64,000 nt of DNA, from the NCBI RefSeq assembly GCF_949628215.1, contig NC_134277.1, positions 28,719,058-28,783,057 of the forward strand, given 5' to 3'. Both the position numbers and the translations under genes were made by a program. The notes under the pieces were generated by a model that did not search any database, was not told where the DNA came from, and saw nothing but the letters and a program-made list of their open reading frames with translations. Shown piece by piece: positions 1 to 27,495 of this stretch; the first letter of the stretch is position 1; the number at the start of each line of letters is the position of its first letter. The stretch comes from Phalacrocorax aristotelis. Taxonomy: Eukaryota; Chordata; Aves; Suliformes; Phalacrocoracidae.

Positions 1-80
1 AAGGCTCTCCTGACATTTTACTGTGCCGCACAATATGACATAAAACATGTTATTTCAGAGAACAGAGCTTGTGCTACAGT

Positions 81-110
81 ATGTGTGTGTGTATATATAT
101 ATCTCTCTCC
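81..110. repeat. Compound microsatellite TG/TA/TC
   Basis: A short TG run passes directly into TA and then TC dinucleotides. Confidence 0.85.
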
Positions 111-2459
111 CCTTCCAAGTGACCTTTCAGTTGTTAATACATCTTTTCAATGAATAGCTTACCTACTGCAAAGAGCAGGCTGTCACGGCAGGTTTCTTCA
201 GACACCACATGAGCGTGGTGGTAGCGATGGGGAAGAGGCTGTACGACATGATGACAGACAGAGCAGAGAAGCATGCAAGTCTAGAGAGGGAGTTTGAGGT
301 TACACACGGATGCCCCACACTGTATCCTTGACCTCAGTACAATTCCTAACCCTGGCATTGTTCCACTTTTTCTGTGGAAGAGGAGGCAGGAAGGATTTTC
401 CAGGGTGGAGAACCACAGCCAGCAAAAGCTCCTGGTTGCCACGAAAATAAAAATCTCAGCAAGAGGGTAACTAACAAAGATGTAACAGCCTGTCATCGAG
501 GAGAGCATGGCAGGGGTGTCACAACAGCACTCTCACCTTAACCTGGGAGGCTGTTTCTCATGTTTTGAAAGTAACTGATGACACCTAACATATGGACCTC
601 TCTGCTATGCCATGTGAGTGCAACCAAGGGACCACAATCCTCCAGTGGGCACCTCTGCCATCTCCTATACCGGCTTCTGCATGAAGAATTTGTACCAACT
701 TCAGGTCCATAAAGCTTGAAATTCCCAGACGCCTGCTCTGTGTAGAGTCACCCTGCAGTGCAGACATTTCGGCTACCGGCAGTGAAAATTTTTATAATTC
801 AATGAATTTTAAAGCAGTGAATTTTAATAATTCAGAGAAGACATGGTAGCTCTTTTGCGAGAGCTGAGCATTTGCAGGATTCCCACAGCACCAGCTCAGC
901 CTGGGCACCAGCAAACCTCACCAATATCATACACGGGCAGAAGGCAGAACATATGCTTGAAATATAATATGATTTCTGATGTCCGCAGATGGCAACCTGT
1001 TTACCCACAGCACATCTTCCCCATGCTTCCTTACCAACTTGATTTCAGCTCAAGGAAACAATCAAACCTTCCTGCCCTGCCCTCCCAGGCTGCCAAAGAA
1101 ATTCTAATTAGTGTCAATTGGGATAATAGCTCTATTTGCATTTTTAAGCTATTATTAGCAAGTTGTCAGTCAGCCAGTAATTTGTATCATTTTGGAATAA
1201 TGAGTATTTAAATATTTAAAAAGAGAACGTTCCTTTTCACCACCCCCTTCCTTTTTGTGCTAAAATAATAATGGTTTTAATCAAAAGTAATTTGTATTAA
1301 TATACATTTTGCCCCAGGTGTTAAGAGCAGTCTTCAAGAGCAGTGGTGAGAGATGTTAAGTAATACAGTTTATTAATATAGACAACTACTTCTATCCTTG
1401 ATAGCAGCAGAAATGGAGGGTGCTTTTGCAACCAGATCATTCTGACTCTCTTTTTGGCTTCTGCAAGATGATTATGGTGTAGGAATTGAGGTCAGTTCCA
1501 ATAATTTTATGTATGTGGGATTATAATTCTCTAAAGGACTGTTTTGGACCCAGTTGCTCTACCTTCTCCTGAGTGAAAATTCCGCAATTAAGCACCCTGT
1601 ACTACAAGGAAAAAAAAAAAAAAGCAAGCACAAGACCTCTCCCCACAGTGAGCCTGGAGCCGGTGAAAGGCTGTGTTTGTCAAATCAGACAGCCATTATG
1701 TGTTGTCATTATACCACCGATGGTTGCTGGGGGATGTTGCTTCCTGATGGGGTTTGAGTCTAGATGCTCAGGTATATGCAGTCTGCAGCTGTTCATCATC
1801 ACACAGAGCTCATAAAACAACTGGACTGACCATTTACAGAAACAGGAAATATGATGTACTGCATTTTATAATGTATATATATAATTTTTTAAATCATTCT
1901 TTTGAGAAAAAAGCAGAGGTACAGCCCTAAGCCTTTCTGATTCATATCTGTAAAACTTCCTAGTAGGACTCAGTGTTCTGTCTGTGTGACTATCTGAAAT
2001 CCTATGATCCACATGTTAATTGTGACAAAATTAGGAAAATAACCCCTAACAACTTTAGAGGTAAAAGTAACATTTCCCATTCCCAAGCATATTATCTTCC
2101 AACTTCCCTCAAACTGGCATTTTATACCTGTTCTAACTCACATTTCTAGTTTTAAATTTCATAACTGGTTTTAAAGTACATTCAAATTGAATATTGAATG
2201 CCTTCAATACTAATGCATCCAAATCTTAGCTGTCTTCTCACGTGCAGCACCAGCATGAGAAGTGCTGCACATTATCTTGCAAGCAAGATCAATTAAACAA
2301 CATTTTTTTTTTTCTGCTTGGCTTTAGCCCTATTCTAATCTAGTACTTTTAAAATTCTATTCCATGAAGCTCATGCACAAAATCCCACCGACAAGCATGG
2401 CTGAAGAAGCAGGCTAAAAGCACGCAAAGAGGATGGAGAGCAGTCTTCCCCAGGGATGA

Positions 2460-2740
2460 AGAGTTTGTTTGCACAGACGCGCTAACAGCGGCTGCCATCT
2501 GCCGGCCAGGAAAAAAAAAAAAATTAAAAAATCATCCCTCAAAGCAACACCTCGATCCAAATTTAAACTTTGACATACTCTTTTTGGCCCCTTGGAGCAA
2601 ACAAGCCTGCTCGTTTCTCAGACACACGCTGTGCGAGGACTCGCTCCTGCGCCGAGCACGCAGTGCAAGAGGCGAAGCTGCGAGGCTGCAGAGCCGGGCC
2701 AGCCCCGACTCGCTCGCACGGGAGAAACGCAAGCGTTGAG
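2460..2740. other. Small CpG-rich patch without a recognised gene
   Basis: A short GC- and CpG-rich block stands out in AT-rich intergenic DNA. Translations in all frames look like no known protein. It may be a small CpG island of an unseen transcript, or chance. Confidence 0.35.
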
Positions 2741-3318
2741 TGGATTCTAGGGTACTGTTGACATCTTCTGTTGCAGCTCACAGCACACTTGAAAGATCCA
2801 AACCTGAACATACAGTGCAAGAAAAACTATCTGCCCAGCTAGTTTTCCCTTATTGAAAGAGTTTCAAAGCAAGTAAAAGATGGGAAGTGGCACTATGGAA
2901 AGGAATGGGTGAAATGCCACAAACAGACCTTGAAAAGCAACATGCACAAACCCCGTCTATGCATAACCCTCCTAGCTACTACCCCTTCTAACTTGCAAGA
3001 TGCTATGGCAGCATAAACCACCTCTCTGCTTCCTCATTCTCCGTCCTTTCTCTCCTTCCTCAAGATTTGTAAGTTAAAAAATTGAAGTTATTAATTTAAA
3101 TAAATTAAAAATATTAAATTTAAATGAAAACTTTCTGCATTACCTTCATGCAGAGGTAGCCGCATTTGAAACCTTTTAAAGTTTTCCTAATCTCAGCCTT
3201 TATGTCAACTGCAATGCTTTAATTCATATGTAAATAAAAAACAATAGGCCCGGACATTAAGAAAATAGACAAAAGGAGAACTGTGACAAGGAGATGTGGT
3301 CAAGGCAATGTATGTGCT

Positions 3319-3909
3319 TGTCATGGTTTAACCCTCGCCAACAACTAAGCCCTACACAGCAACTCGCTCACTCCCCCCTGGTGGGATGGGGGACAGAATC
3401 AGAAGAGTAAAAGTGAGAAAACTCATGGCTTGAGATAGACAGTTTAATGAATAAAGCAAAAGCCGCACACGCAAGCAAAGCAAAACAAGGAATTCATTCA
3501 CTGCTTCCCATCGGCAGGCAGGTGTTCAGCCACCGCCAGGACAGCAGGGCTCCTTCACGTGTTCAATGGTTACTTGGGAAGGCAAATGCCATCACCTCAA
3601 ATATCCCCCCTTCCTTGTTCTTCCCCCAGCTTTCTATGCTGAGCATGATGCCATATGGTGTGGGATATCCCTGGGGTCTGTTGGGGTCAGCGGTCCCGGC
3701 TGTGTCCCCTCCCAGCTCCTTGTGCCCCCCAGCCTGCTCGCTGGTGGGGTGGGGTGAGAGGCAGGAAAGGCCTTGACTCTGTGTAAGCACTGCTCAGCAG
3801 GAACTAAAACATGCCTGCGTTATCAACACTGTTTTCATCACAAATCCAAAACCTAGCCCCATACTAGCTACTGTGAAGAAAATTAACTGTCCCAGCCAAA
3901 ACCAGCACA
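3319..3909 (-). mobile_element. Solo LTR of an endogenous retrovirus, copy 1
   Basis: About 591 bp that on the minus strand begins TGTGCTGG and ends ATGACA, the TG...CA pattern of retroviral LTRs. It matches the plus-strand block at 21511-22103 over its full length with few differences. No gag, pol or env sequence adjoins it, so it is a solo LTR. No exact target-site duplication was seen (flanks gtgct / gcact). The open frames inside it are incidental. Confidence 0.75.
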
Positions 3910-6900
3910 GCACTTTGGCTGTCCCAAGCAAAGTCACTTAGGAACACGCAGCTCACCTTGCTATGGAAATAAGCAGCCTCTCCTGTACTTCAGCCACACT
4001 CCTTTGGGTTGATTGTTCAACAGCCAGCTCAAACACAGGCTTACCTTGTATTAAATCCTCCTTCAACAACTTCTCTCTTATTTACTAACGGAAATGACAT
4101 TAAGACTATGTCAGAATGAAAGACTTAAGTCAACCCCTCCAGAGTCTCAGTATAATTTTTTGATATTTTACTTTTAACCACATTTACCATATTTTACCTC
4201 CGTTCTGAGTGGAGAAACCCAACAACCTTGATTGATGTTAACTCTGAATAAAATTATAACACTCATTGAGGAATTAGCTTCCACAGCAAAGCAAACACTG
4301 GTTCCTGCAACCTTGTTTTCCAGCAGCTTTTTTTCATTCTTGGTGAAGACAGTTAAACATGCATCATGTTGTAGATGTTCATCAAACAACATTTCACACA
4401 CCAAAGGTCCTCAACAAAGAGACGCCATATTCTCCTATGTTAAACAGGGTGCTTTTACGCTTTACTGTGATTTTAAACACAGTTTCAAACATTTGATATG
4501 ATTTCAAACCATCCCACAGAGAAATCTCTGCCCAAAGGACCAAGGGTCCCAAAGCCCTGTCAAGTGTCCACTGGCTGTTATGTGTTGGTTTGCACTGGGA
4601 AGCTTCTCTGGAGAGTCACTGTCATAGACACCTGGATATGGAGACAGTCATCGAAATTCCACACAAGCCAGTCAACTGGAGGTTAAAATAGGAAGTAGGT
4701 TTTATTAAAAGGATGAAGGCCATGGGTGTCACTGAGCGCCGTTAAGCACTTAGTAGGTCCCATACACTGCAGTTCTCTCTTTGGCAGATACACCGTTTAT
4801 TTCTTCTTCCTCAAAAGAGGGAGAGATTGCAGTGAAAACATGATTTAATAATTTACTCAGTTCAAAGCAAAATCAAATTGATAAAATCAGTCAATCAAAA
4901 ATCACACTATTTTACCCACTTTGCAAGAATCCTACAGGCTCTCCCCCAGCCCTTAGTAGTCCTGCAAGCCACGGAGTTATCCATCTCCTCCTTCCCACGT
5001 GGGCCACCGATTTTCATTCCCCATCCCCACCTCTGTCACACTACTCAAACCAACCTACTCAAGCCATCAGAATAGTCTAACTTAATTTTCTCCAAAAGAA
5101 AGGGAGTGAGAAAAGAAGGCAACCACAGCAGGAAGAAAGATGAAAAGTAAAAGCGGACAAGACAGCATTACACTCTGGACCTGCACCCCGCTCCCTCCTG
5201 TGACTTACTACAAACATGTCTGCAGCTGGCAGATGATCCAAGTAGCTGTTGTCTTATAAAAAGAAAAAAGGAAAAGAGAAAGTACGAAGCATCACAGAAG
5301 CCAGACAGACTGTAGAATTTGAGTCTAAACATGGAGAAGGAATGAACAGGTTTTTGCTCCTGAGACCCCTACCATTTATACCTTTAATAAGAATAAGGCA
5401 TCAAACACTGTGTTTTCCTCTGCACATCAGTAAAAAGGTAAAATGATTAGGATCACCTGTCTAGGATCTTGCCTCACCACACAAATGCCCAGTGTATTAA
5501 GAATTTAAAAAAATTAAGGTGGATTTCCCTGAATACATGACAATGTTGCAGCAGAAAGTACATTTGGGTAATGACCCCAAAATGTGCTTAGCCTATTTTT
5601 ACTTCAGGCAAATGCTATTTTCTTATTATCTCAGCCTTGGGAAGTTTCCAGAGTAGACAATCTTATCTTTACACATCAGTACCTAACCAACACGCTCTGG
5701 GCTCCTCTCCCAAGTCAAAATACACTTTACTGCTTCAAAGACATTAAAAAAGACAAGCACACGGCCCTTAAGTAAAGACAGCCACAGGAACTTATTGCCT
5801 TACTCATCATGTATTCACAAGTGACTAGTATGTGCAAATTTATGTCAAAATATGGCCACTACTGGCCACAGCTGGACAGTTCATGGGCTCCATAGTACCA
5901 CCAAGAGGTTCAGTAAGGTTTCTGGAATAAATATTCAAATGCAGGATTAGGGGGAGTAATAAATAGACAATCAGTCATTTTATGAAGATTTTAAACCAGA
6001 ATTGCTTATATTTTATCTTTTAAATAACAATTAGCTTTGGTTTTCTAGTCAAGTGGGACAATAAACTAGACTTCTGTCTTCATAAATAGCATGATGCTAA
6101 TCAAGTCAACAAGTCTGCAGCACATATGTATATTTTTTGGTCAACCCGATGTTTATGTTACATTTAAAAAAGCAGCCCCCACGCCTAAGTAGTCAATAAA
6201 AAGTTGTCCTGGGTAGAAAGACATGTGTTCCTCAGTAGGGTATCAGAAGTTCTTGTGGTTTCTGAAGAAGCTCTTTTGCCATTTTTCCAAGCCAAGTTGT
6301 CAGATCCCATTGTCTTCAATGATGCTTTGTTATAATCTATGGTTAACAGGGTTGGTTCACCACACAGTTGGCCACATGCATTTGAGCAGCAACATGGTCT
6401 ACCTTTTCATCATACAGATGGAAAAACTCTCACTCTAAGTGAAAAGTTTCTTAAAATACTTACTCATGCAACTTCCATCAGACTGATACAAATCATCCGG
6501 TTAACGTTCTATTTTCAAGAATCATAAATACATTTAAATATGAAGCCCTTGAGTTAGAAACAAAGACATAACTCGGCTTTTCTTGTCTGTTCTGCTCTTT
6601 GATAACAGTCACAATACCTTTAGACTGCTGGTATATTTACAAGATTCAAAACAGCCAACTGGTGGCTTTACAGTAACAAATAAGATTCCCATTCATTTAA
6701 TTAACTGCGGTGGGTTGACCCTGGCTGGACCCAATACAGCAACACCCAGCACCACCAATACTATAAACTCTAGTAAGCATCTCTGCACAGCTATGAATAG
6801 CTAAACACCTGTTGAAACCAGACCAAGGTTTTCAGGAATGCTTAGAAAGACATTCAGAATAGAGTAATACAGACGAACTATCCAAATACTACAGCCAGGA

Positions 6901-7142
6901 ACATAAAACACTAAACAGCTAGGGTGAAATTCCCCTTTTTTCAGAGGGCCTGCAGCAGTTTGCACTGCTTAGCCTTACTCAAGTCCTCCAAACAAAGCTC
7001 ATATTAATATATATTAAATGGTTGCAAGGCAAATTAATACAATCGAGGTCACATAAGTAAGAGAGCTGCCAAATAAGGCAGTTCCTTGTACCATAGAGTA
7101 TTTTCCCATGTATTACAAAGTTTTGCTACAGCTGGATGAATT
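3910..7142. other. ASNS 3' flank; nothing recognised
   Basis: AT-rich, no exon-like blocks and no recognisable repeat. Frames of 60-90 codons have no family resemblance. Confidence 0.6.
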
Positions 7143-7148
7143 TTTATA
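7143..7148 (-). terminator. Possible ASNS poly(A) signal (variant hexamer)
   Basis: On the minus strand TATAAA occurs about 160 nt after the stop. I saw no canonical AATAAA in the first several hundred bases of 3' flank. TATAAA is a known but weaker variant, so this is only a candidate. Confidence 0.25.
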
Positions 7149-7310
7149 TAGTACACTAACCACAGAAAGCTCTTATTTCCAACAGCATTGTCAAAATGCA
7201 TCTTAAAGACCATTTAAGCTTTAGATTTGCATAATTGGTTTGGTTTTTTGTACAGCAGAGTGCATGCAAATTGCTTGCAGCACTTCTATTTGGGGGATTA
7301 TTTCAACAGC

Positions 7311-23109
<15,799 letters not shown>

Positions 23110-23429
23110 GGTGAGGCTGTTGATCTACCTGAAACTGGAGAACCTGTTCAATAGAGACATGAATATTATATGCAAGAACTGACACCTAGAAACACAGACA
23201 ACAAAGGTAGACTATTAATTGCTTAACTGTCAAGAGGAGTGATCAAGAGAACAGCAGCCTTCATTAACATGAGGTAAAACCTGTTTTGCCCAGAATATGA
23301 TAAGCAACCTTTGGCCAGCAAGAAATCAGGCTTAAGTTTACCTTTAGGTACACCAAGGTTGCCTATGATTTTTTTATAGAGCATAAATAGAAGAAATTGT
23401 TACTGGGCACTGGGTGGGATCTGCTGAAG

Positions 23430-23485
23430 TACAGAATCATTAACGTTGGAAAAGACCTCTAAGATCATCAAGTCCAACCGTGTAA
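23430..23485 (-). mobile_element. CR1 LINE 3'-end scrap
   Basis: Contains 'gttggaaaagacctctaaga' and 'tcatcaagtccaaccg', the CR1 3' end on the minus strand, only about 55 bp long. Confidence 0.75.
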
Positions 23486-23540
23486 CATCATCTCACCAGA
23501 AACATTAACAGTCCCTTCAGTTTGCGGCCTTTCAGTATTA

Positions 23541-23640
23541 AAAAGGGGGCTTATAAAACAGACATAAAGAAGCTTTTTACCAAGGCCTCTAGTGATAGGA
23601 CAAGGGGCAATAGTTTCAAACTGAAGGACTGGAATTCCCC
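23541..23640 (+). mobile_element. CR1 LINE scrap, internal coding part
   Basis: The stretch with 'aaggcctctagtgatagg' and 'acaaggggcaatagtttcaa' aligns with the same region of the CR1 at 17150-17771. It lies directly before the inverted repeat in ASNS intron 1. Confidence 0.7.
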
Positions 23641-23659
23641 AGCACCACAGGTGGCCGAG

Positions 23660-23925
23660 GTGAGAAAGGTGTGGAGGGATCAACGTTGGCGCAGTGTTGT
23701 GCTCCCCTTGGCAGCCCTTTGGCAGCCCCAGTTCCCTGGAGATCAAGGCCTTGTTAGCTCCCAGAGCCCTAACCCTAACTAGATGGTAGAGGAGCCCGTT
23801 CGGGTTAAGGTTCAGAGAGCACCAAAGCCTACAGCTCCAGGGACAGTGGCGCTGCAAAAGGCCTGCCAAAGGGAGCACAACACTGCACCAACATTGATCC
23901 CTCCACACCTTTCTCCCCTGGACAA
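23660..23925. repeat. Long imperfect inverted repeat in the first ASNS intron
   Basis: The arm at about 23660-23785 is matched by the reverse complement of about 23798-23925. The outer 55 nt differ at only a few positions (shared core gtgtggagggatcaa); inner parts are more diverged. The centre lies near 23791. Both strands therefore encode the same meaningless peptide KVWRDQ.W.SVVLPLA. The transcript could fold into a long hairpin. Confidence 0.85.
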
Positions 23926-24319
23926 GCAATGGCGCTGGGGCTCATCTGGATAAACGATAGCGCTGGGGAGCTCAGCCCAGCACATGGAGCATGACTCTCC
24001 CTCCACATGGGGCGGCTTCCGGGTCCCCACGGTCCCCGGGGCTGCTCTTCCACCAGGGGACCGCAGGCACCGGAGCCAGGTTCCCTCCGCGCACGCCCGC
24101 TGCTCGCCACGGCCCCCCCACCGCTCCACATGGCCGCCCCTTCCTCCGGCGGCTGCAGCGCAGCACGGGCCCGCCGCCCCCTCGCTCACCAACCGGGCGA
24201 GGCGCGGCGGCAGGCCAGGTCCTGCAGGGGGCTCGCCTGGGAAGCCGCTCTCGGCCTGCGGCCCCCCGGTGCCCCCCACCCCGCCCGGCCCGGCCACGCG
24301 GCCCGCCCGAGTGCCTTAC

Positions 24320-24375
24320 CCTGACCTGGCCGCCGCGCAGAGAGAGCCGCCGTCCTCGCCGCGGCGGGTGATGAA
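24320..24375 (-). other. ASNS: Probable non-coding first exon of ASNS
   Basis: Mammalian ASNS has untranslated 5' exon sequence upstream of the ATG exon. Here a donor-like GG|GTAAGG is found at 24320/24319 on the minus strand inside the CpG island. The start near 24375 is inferred only from the mammalian distance between the nutrient-sensing element and the transcription start. The 5'UTR would then splice to the acceptor at 23129, giving a first intron of about 1.2 kb. Confidence 0.45.
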
Positions 24376-24417
24376 GAGGGCGGCTCCCGCCGGTTCCAGC
24401 TCCTCCCCCGCTGCTGT

Positions 24418-24423
24418 TGAAAC
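24418..24423 (-). promoter_or_regulatory. Degenerate NSRE-2-like element
   Basis: In mammals a second element, GTTACA, lies 11 bp downstream of NSRE-1. Here the corresponding place, 10 bp downstream, reads GTTTCA, one mismatch. The assignment rests on spacing and similarity only. Confidence 0.5.
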
Positions 24424-24433
24424 CCGCCACGAA

Positions 24434-24442
24434 GTTTCATCA
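24434..24442 (-). promoter_or_regulatory. NSRE-1 / C/EBP-ATF response element of the ASNS promoter
   Basis: The minus strand reads TGATGAAAC, identical to the nutrient-sensing response element 1 described in the human ASNS promoter, which binds ATF4 and C/EBP factors during amino-acid limitation and ER stress. It is followed by CTT-type flank sequence as in mammals and lies upstream of the inferred start site, inside the CpG island. Position and orientation fit amino-acid-response control of ASNS. Confidence 0.85.
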
Positions 24443-24721
24443 TACGCTTCTGCGACCCGGCGGCCGGTGCCGGCAGGGCTCGCGGGCGCCGGGGCACGGA
24501 CCAGGGCCTGTCCTCGCACGCCGGCTGGCGAGGCCCCGTGAAGCCCGGCCGCACCGCACCGCGGCCTTCTTCTGCTGCCCCGGCTCCGGGAGCCCCGCGG
24601 CAGGGCGGGAGCCAACTCGCAGGCCAAGAAATCGGGGATCTGCCACCTCCCCTGGACCGCTGTGGAGAAAAGGACACATCGCTAGATCACTAGGCTCATG
24701 AGGGCAGCTTGCAGCCATCAG

Positions 24722-25549
24722 AAACCCTGTCCCTGCGCATCTGCCCCGAGTTGTAGCTCTTATTGTGTAAAGAGCTCGGACACCTGCATGTGGTTGCCTT
24801 AAAGCTGCTTTATGTGTTTTGGGAGAGAGACCACTTGCAAAGCTTATGCCTTTGGAAGCATTTACTGAAGATTTAGGGTTTTGCTGTGCAAAACTTGCTT
24901 TCGAATAATAGATGCCATGTGCAAAAAGGGATTTTGATGCCTACCTGAACTTCATTATTGGACTGTTTTGCCTTTGAGAGTGCTAAAGTAAATGAAATTC
25001 AACTCTGAAGACTAGCATGTGAAGCGCTAAATATAAACCTTAATTCTCCACACATGCTTCAAGAGAGCCATTACTAGTAATTTGCATGTGGTGCACAGCC
25101 AGCTCAGTGTAAAACTGCAGTGCTGTGCATAAAGTTCTTCAGGTTATGCAGACCGTCAGCAATAATTGGGGTCAGTGTGTAGAATTTTAAAAGGTCCTTT
25201 AAGAAGCCATTAAAAGGATTTTTTTAGGCTTTAGAAAGAAGAATGCCTTGAAGTGTCCCATGAACGAGAAGTAGACTCCAGTGCTGATCAGGTTTGGATT
25301 TAGGAGGTTTCTGTTCAGCACAGCTTCACTTAAACAAAGGACTGGCCTTGGCAGAGGCAGGGCTTTGGGCAACCTGCAGCTGCCATGTGTACAAGTCCTC
25401 AGGGCTGTGTGCTGCCTGGAACCGCAGAGTGAAAGTACATGCAATGGCAGACTGAGTCATCGCTCACAGGAGAGTAGTGGTTGTGCCGAGCAACACCTTA
25501 TATCTTGAGTTTTTTTCCAGAGATCTAAATGTCACAAACTCTGCATTTT
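24722..25549. other. Spacer between the ASNS promoter and CR1 copy A; nothing recognised
   Basis: Single-copy-looking sequence with no recognised exon, repeat or motif. Confidence 0.55.
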
Positions 25550-27495
25550 CATAGAATCATGGAGTCATTAAGGTTGGAAAAGACCTCTAGGATCATCAAG
25601 TCCAACCATCAACCCAACACTACCATGCCTCCTAAACCATGCCCTGAAGTGCCACATCTACACGTCTTCTAAATACCTCCAGGGATGGTAACTCCAACAC
25701 CTCCCTGGCAGCCTGTTCCAACACCTGACCACTCTGTCAGTAAAGAAATTTTTCCTAATATACAATCTAAACCTCCCCTGACACAACTTGAAGCTGTTTC
25801 CCCTTGTTCTATGGCTTCTTACTTGGGAAAAGAGACAAACACCCACCTTGCCACAACCTCCTTTCAGGTAGTTGTGGAGAGTGACAAAGTCTCCCCTCAG
25901 CCTCCTCTTCTCCAGACCAAACAAACCCAGTTTCCACAGCCACTCCTTGTAAGACACGTTCTCCAGACCCTTCACCAGCTTTGTTGACCTTCTCTGGACA
26001 CACTCCAGCAACTCAATGTCCTTCTTGTACTGAGGGGCCCAAAACCAAACACAGTATTCGAGGTGCGGCCTCACCAATGCCCAGTACAGGGGCACCATCA
26101 CTTCCCTGCCCCTGCTGGCCACACTATTCCTGATACAAGCCAGGATGCTGTTGGCCTTCTTGGCCACCTGGGCACAGTGAGGGCTCATGTTCAGCCGGCT
26201 GTCAACCAGCACCCCCAGGTCCTTTTCCTCTAGGCAGCTCTCCAGCCACTCCTCCCCAAGCCTGTAGTGTTGCATGGGGGTTGATGTGACCCAAGTGCAG
26301 GACCCAGCACTTGGCCTTGTTAAATATCATACAACTGGCCTTGGCCCATCGATCCAGCCTGTCCAGATCCCTCTGCAGAGCCTTCCTGCCCTCCAGCGGA
26401 TCAACACTCCTGCCCAACTTGGTGTCATCTGCAAACTTACTGAGGGTGCACTCAATCCCCTCATCCAGATCATTGATAAAGATATTAAACAAGACCAGCC
26501 CCAACGCTGAGACCTGAGGAACCCCGCTCATGACCGTCCACCAACTGGATTTATCTCCATCCACCACAACTCTCTGGGCTTGGCCATGCAGCCAGTTTTT
26601 TACCCAGCAAAGAGTACACCAGTCCAAGCCATGAGCCGCCACCTTCTCTAGGAGGATGCTGTGGGAGACAGTGTCAAAGGCTTTGCTAAACATCCACAGC
26701 CTTTCCCTCGTTCACTAGGCTGGTCATCTGGTCGTAGGAGATCAGGTTGGTCAGGCAGGACCTGCCTTTCATGAAGCCATGCTGGCTGGGACTGATTCCC
26801 TGGTTGCTCTGCACTTGTCTAGCGAGCTCACTCAAGATGAACTGCTCCATAATCTTCTCTAGTACCAAGGTCAGGCTGACAGGCCTGTAGTTCCCCAGAT
26901 CCTCCTTCTGGCCCTTCTTGTAAATGGGTGTCCCACTAGCAAGCCTCCAGTTGTCTGGGACCTCCCCTGTTAAGGAGGACTGCTGATAAATGATGGGAGT
27001 GGCTTGGCAACCTCCTCCACCAGCTCCCTCAGTACTCTCAGGTGGTTCCCATATGGCCCCATAGACTTGTGAGTGACCAGGTGTCTCAGCAGGTCATAAA
27101 CTGCTGCCTCCTGGATTATGGGGGGGTTATTCTGCTCCCTGTCCCTGCCTTCCAGCTCAGGAGGCTGAATACTCCAGGGATAACTGGTCTGACTATTAAA
27201 GGATGAGACAAAGAAGGCATTAAATACCTCAGCCTTCTCCTCATCCTTGGTCGCAATGTTTCCCTCCGCATCCAATATAGGCTGGAAATTCTCCTTGGCT
27301 CTCTTTTTGTTGTTAATGTATTTGTAAAAACATTTTTTTGTTATCCCTTACAACTGTGGCCAGACTGAGTTCTAGCTGGGCTTTTGCCTTTCTAATTTTC
27401 TCTCTACAAGACCTAATGAGATCCCTGTACTCTTCTAGAGCTGCCTGCCCCTTCTTCCAAAAGTGGTAAACTCTCCCTTTTTTTCCCCAAGTCTT
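25550..27495 (-). mobile_element. CR1 LINE, 1.95 kb, copy A
   Basis: The 3' end at 25550 starts with catagaatcatgg. Minus-strand translation gives the reverse transcriptase in pieces: [36 protein letters not shown], the catalytic FADDTKLG box, and the C-terminal NRLPG region. A small deletion near 26690 breaks the frame before FSKAFDTV. The upstream part to about 27495 is the ORF2 linker and endonuclease-proximal region. The element is 5'-truncated and not able to move by itself. Confidence 0.92.

Larger units (their letters stand above)
1..3318. other. Intergenic, downstream of ASNS; no gene recognised
   Basis: AT-rich DNA with only short frames without known motifs, a microsatellite at 81-110 and the CpG-rich patch at 2460-2740. 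Confidence 0.6.
23980..24700 (-). promoter_or_regulatory. CpG island, ASNS promoter
   Basis: This stretch is very GC-rich and dense in CpG, in sharp contrast to the AT-rich surroundings. It contains GC-box-like GGGCGGG (24603-24609, plus strand) and the nutrient-response element. The long open frames on both strands here come from the lack of AT-rich stop codons and show no recognisable protein. It is the natural promoter of the ASNS gene. Confidence 0.85.

Noticed and set aside
3447-3776. A 109-codon frame repeated at 21644-21955 that looks like a conserved protein
   Set aside because: The conservation comes from the two solo LTR copies; the frame lies inside the LTR and does not correspond to a viral gene.
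23767-23779. Interstitial telomere sequence (CCCTAACCCTAAC)
   Set aside because: Only about two units and not extended in the other arm; kept only as a remark on the inverted repeat.
23972-24677. Overlapping 100-185 codon frames on both strands near 24.0-24.7 kb
   Set aside because: Same GC-rich effect at the ASNS promoter; all frames are low-complexity and overlap each other.
25658-26275. Possible functional reverse transcriptase gene
   Set aside because: It is a piece of a 5'-truncated CR1 with a frame-breaking deletion near 26690; not an intact gene.
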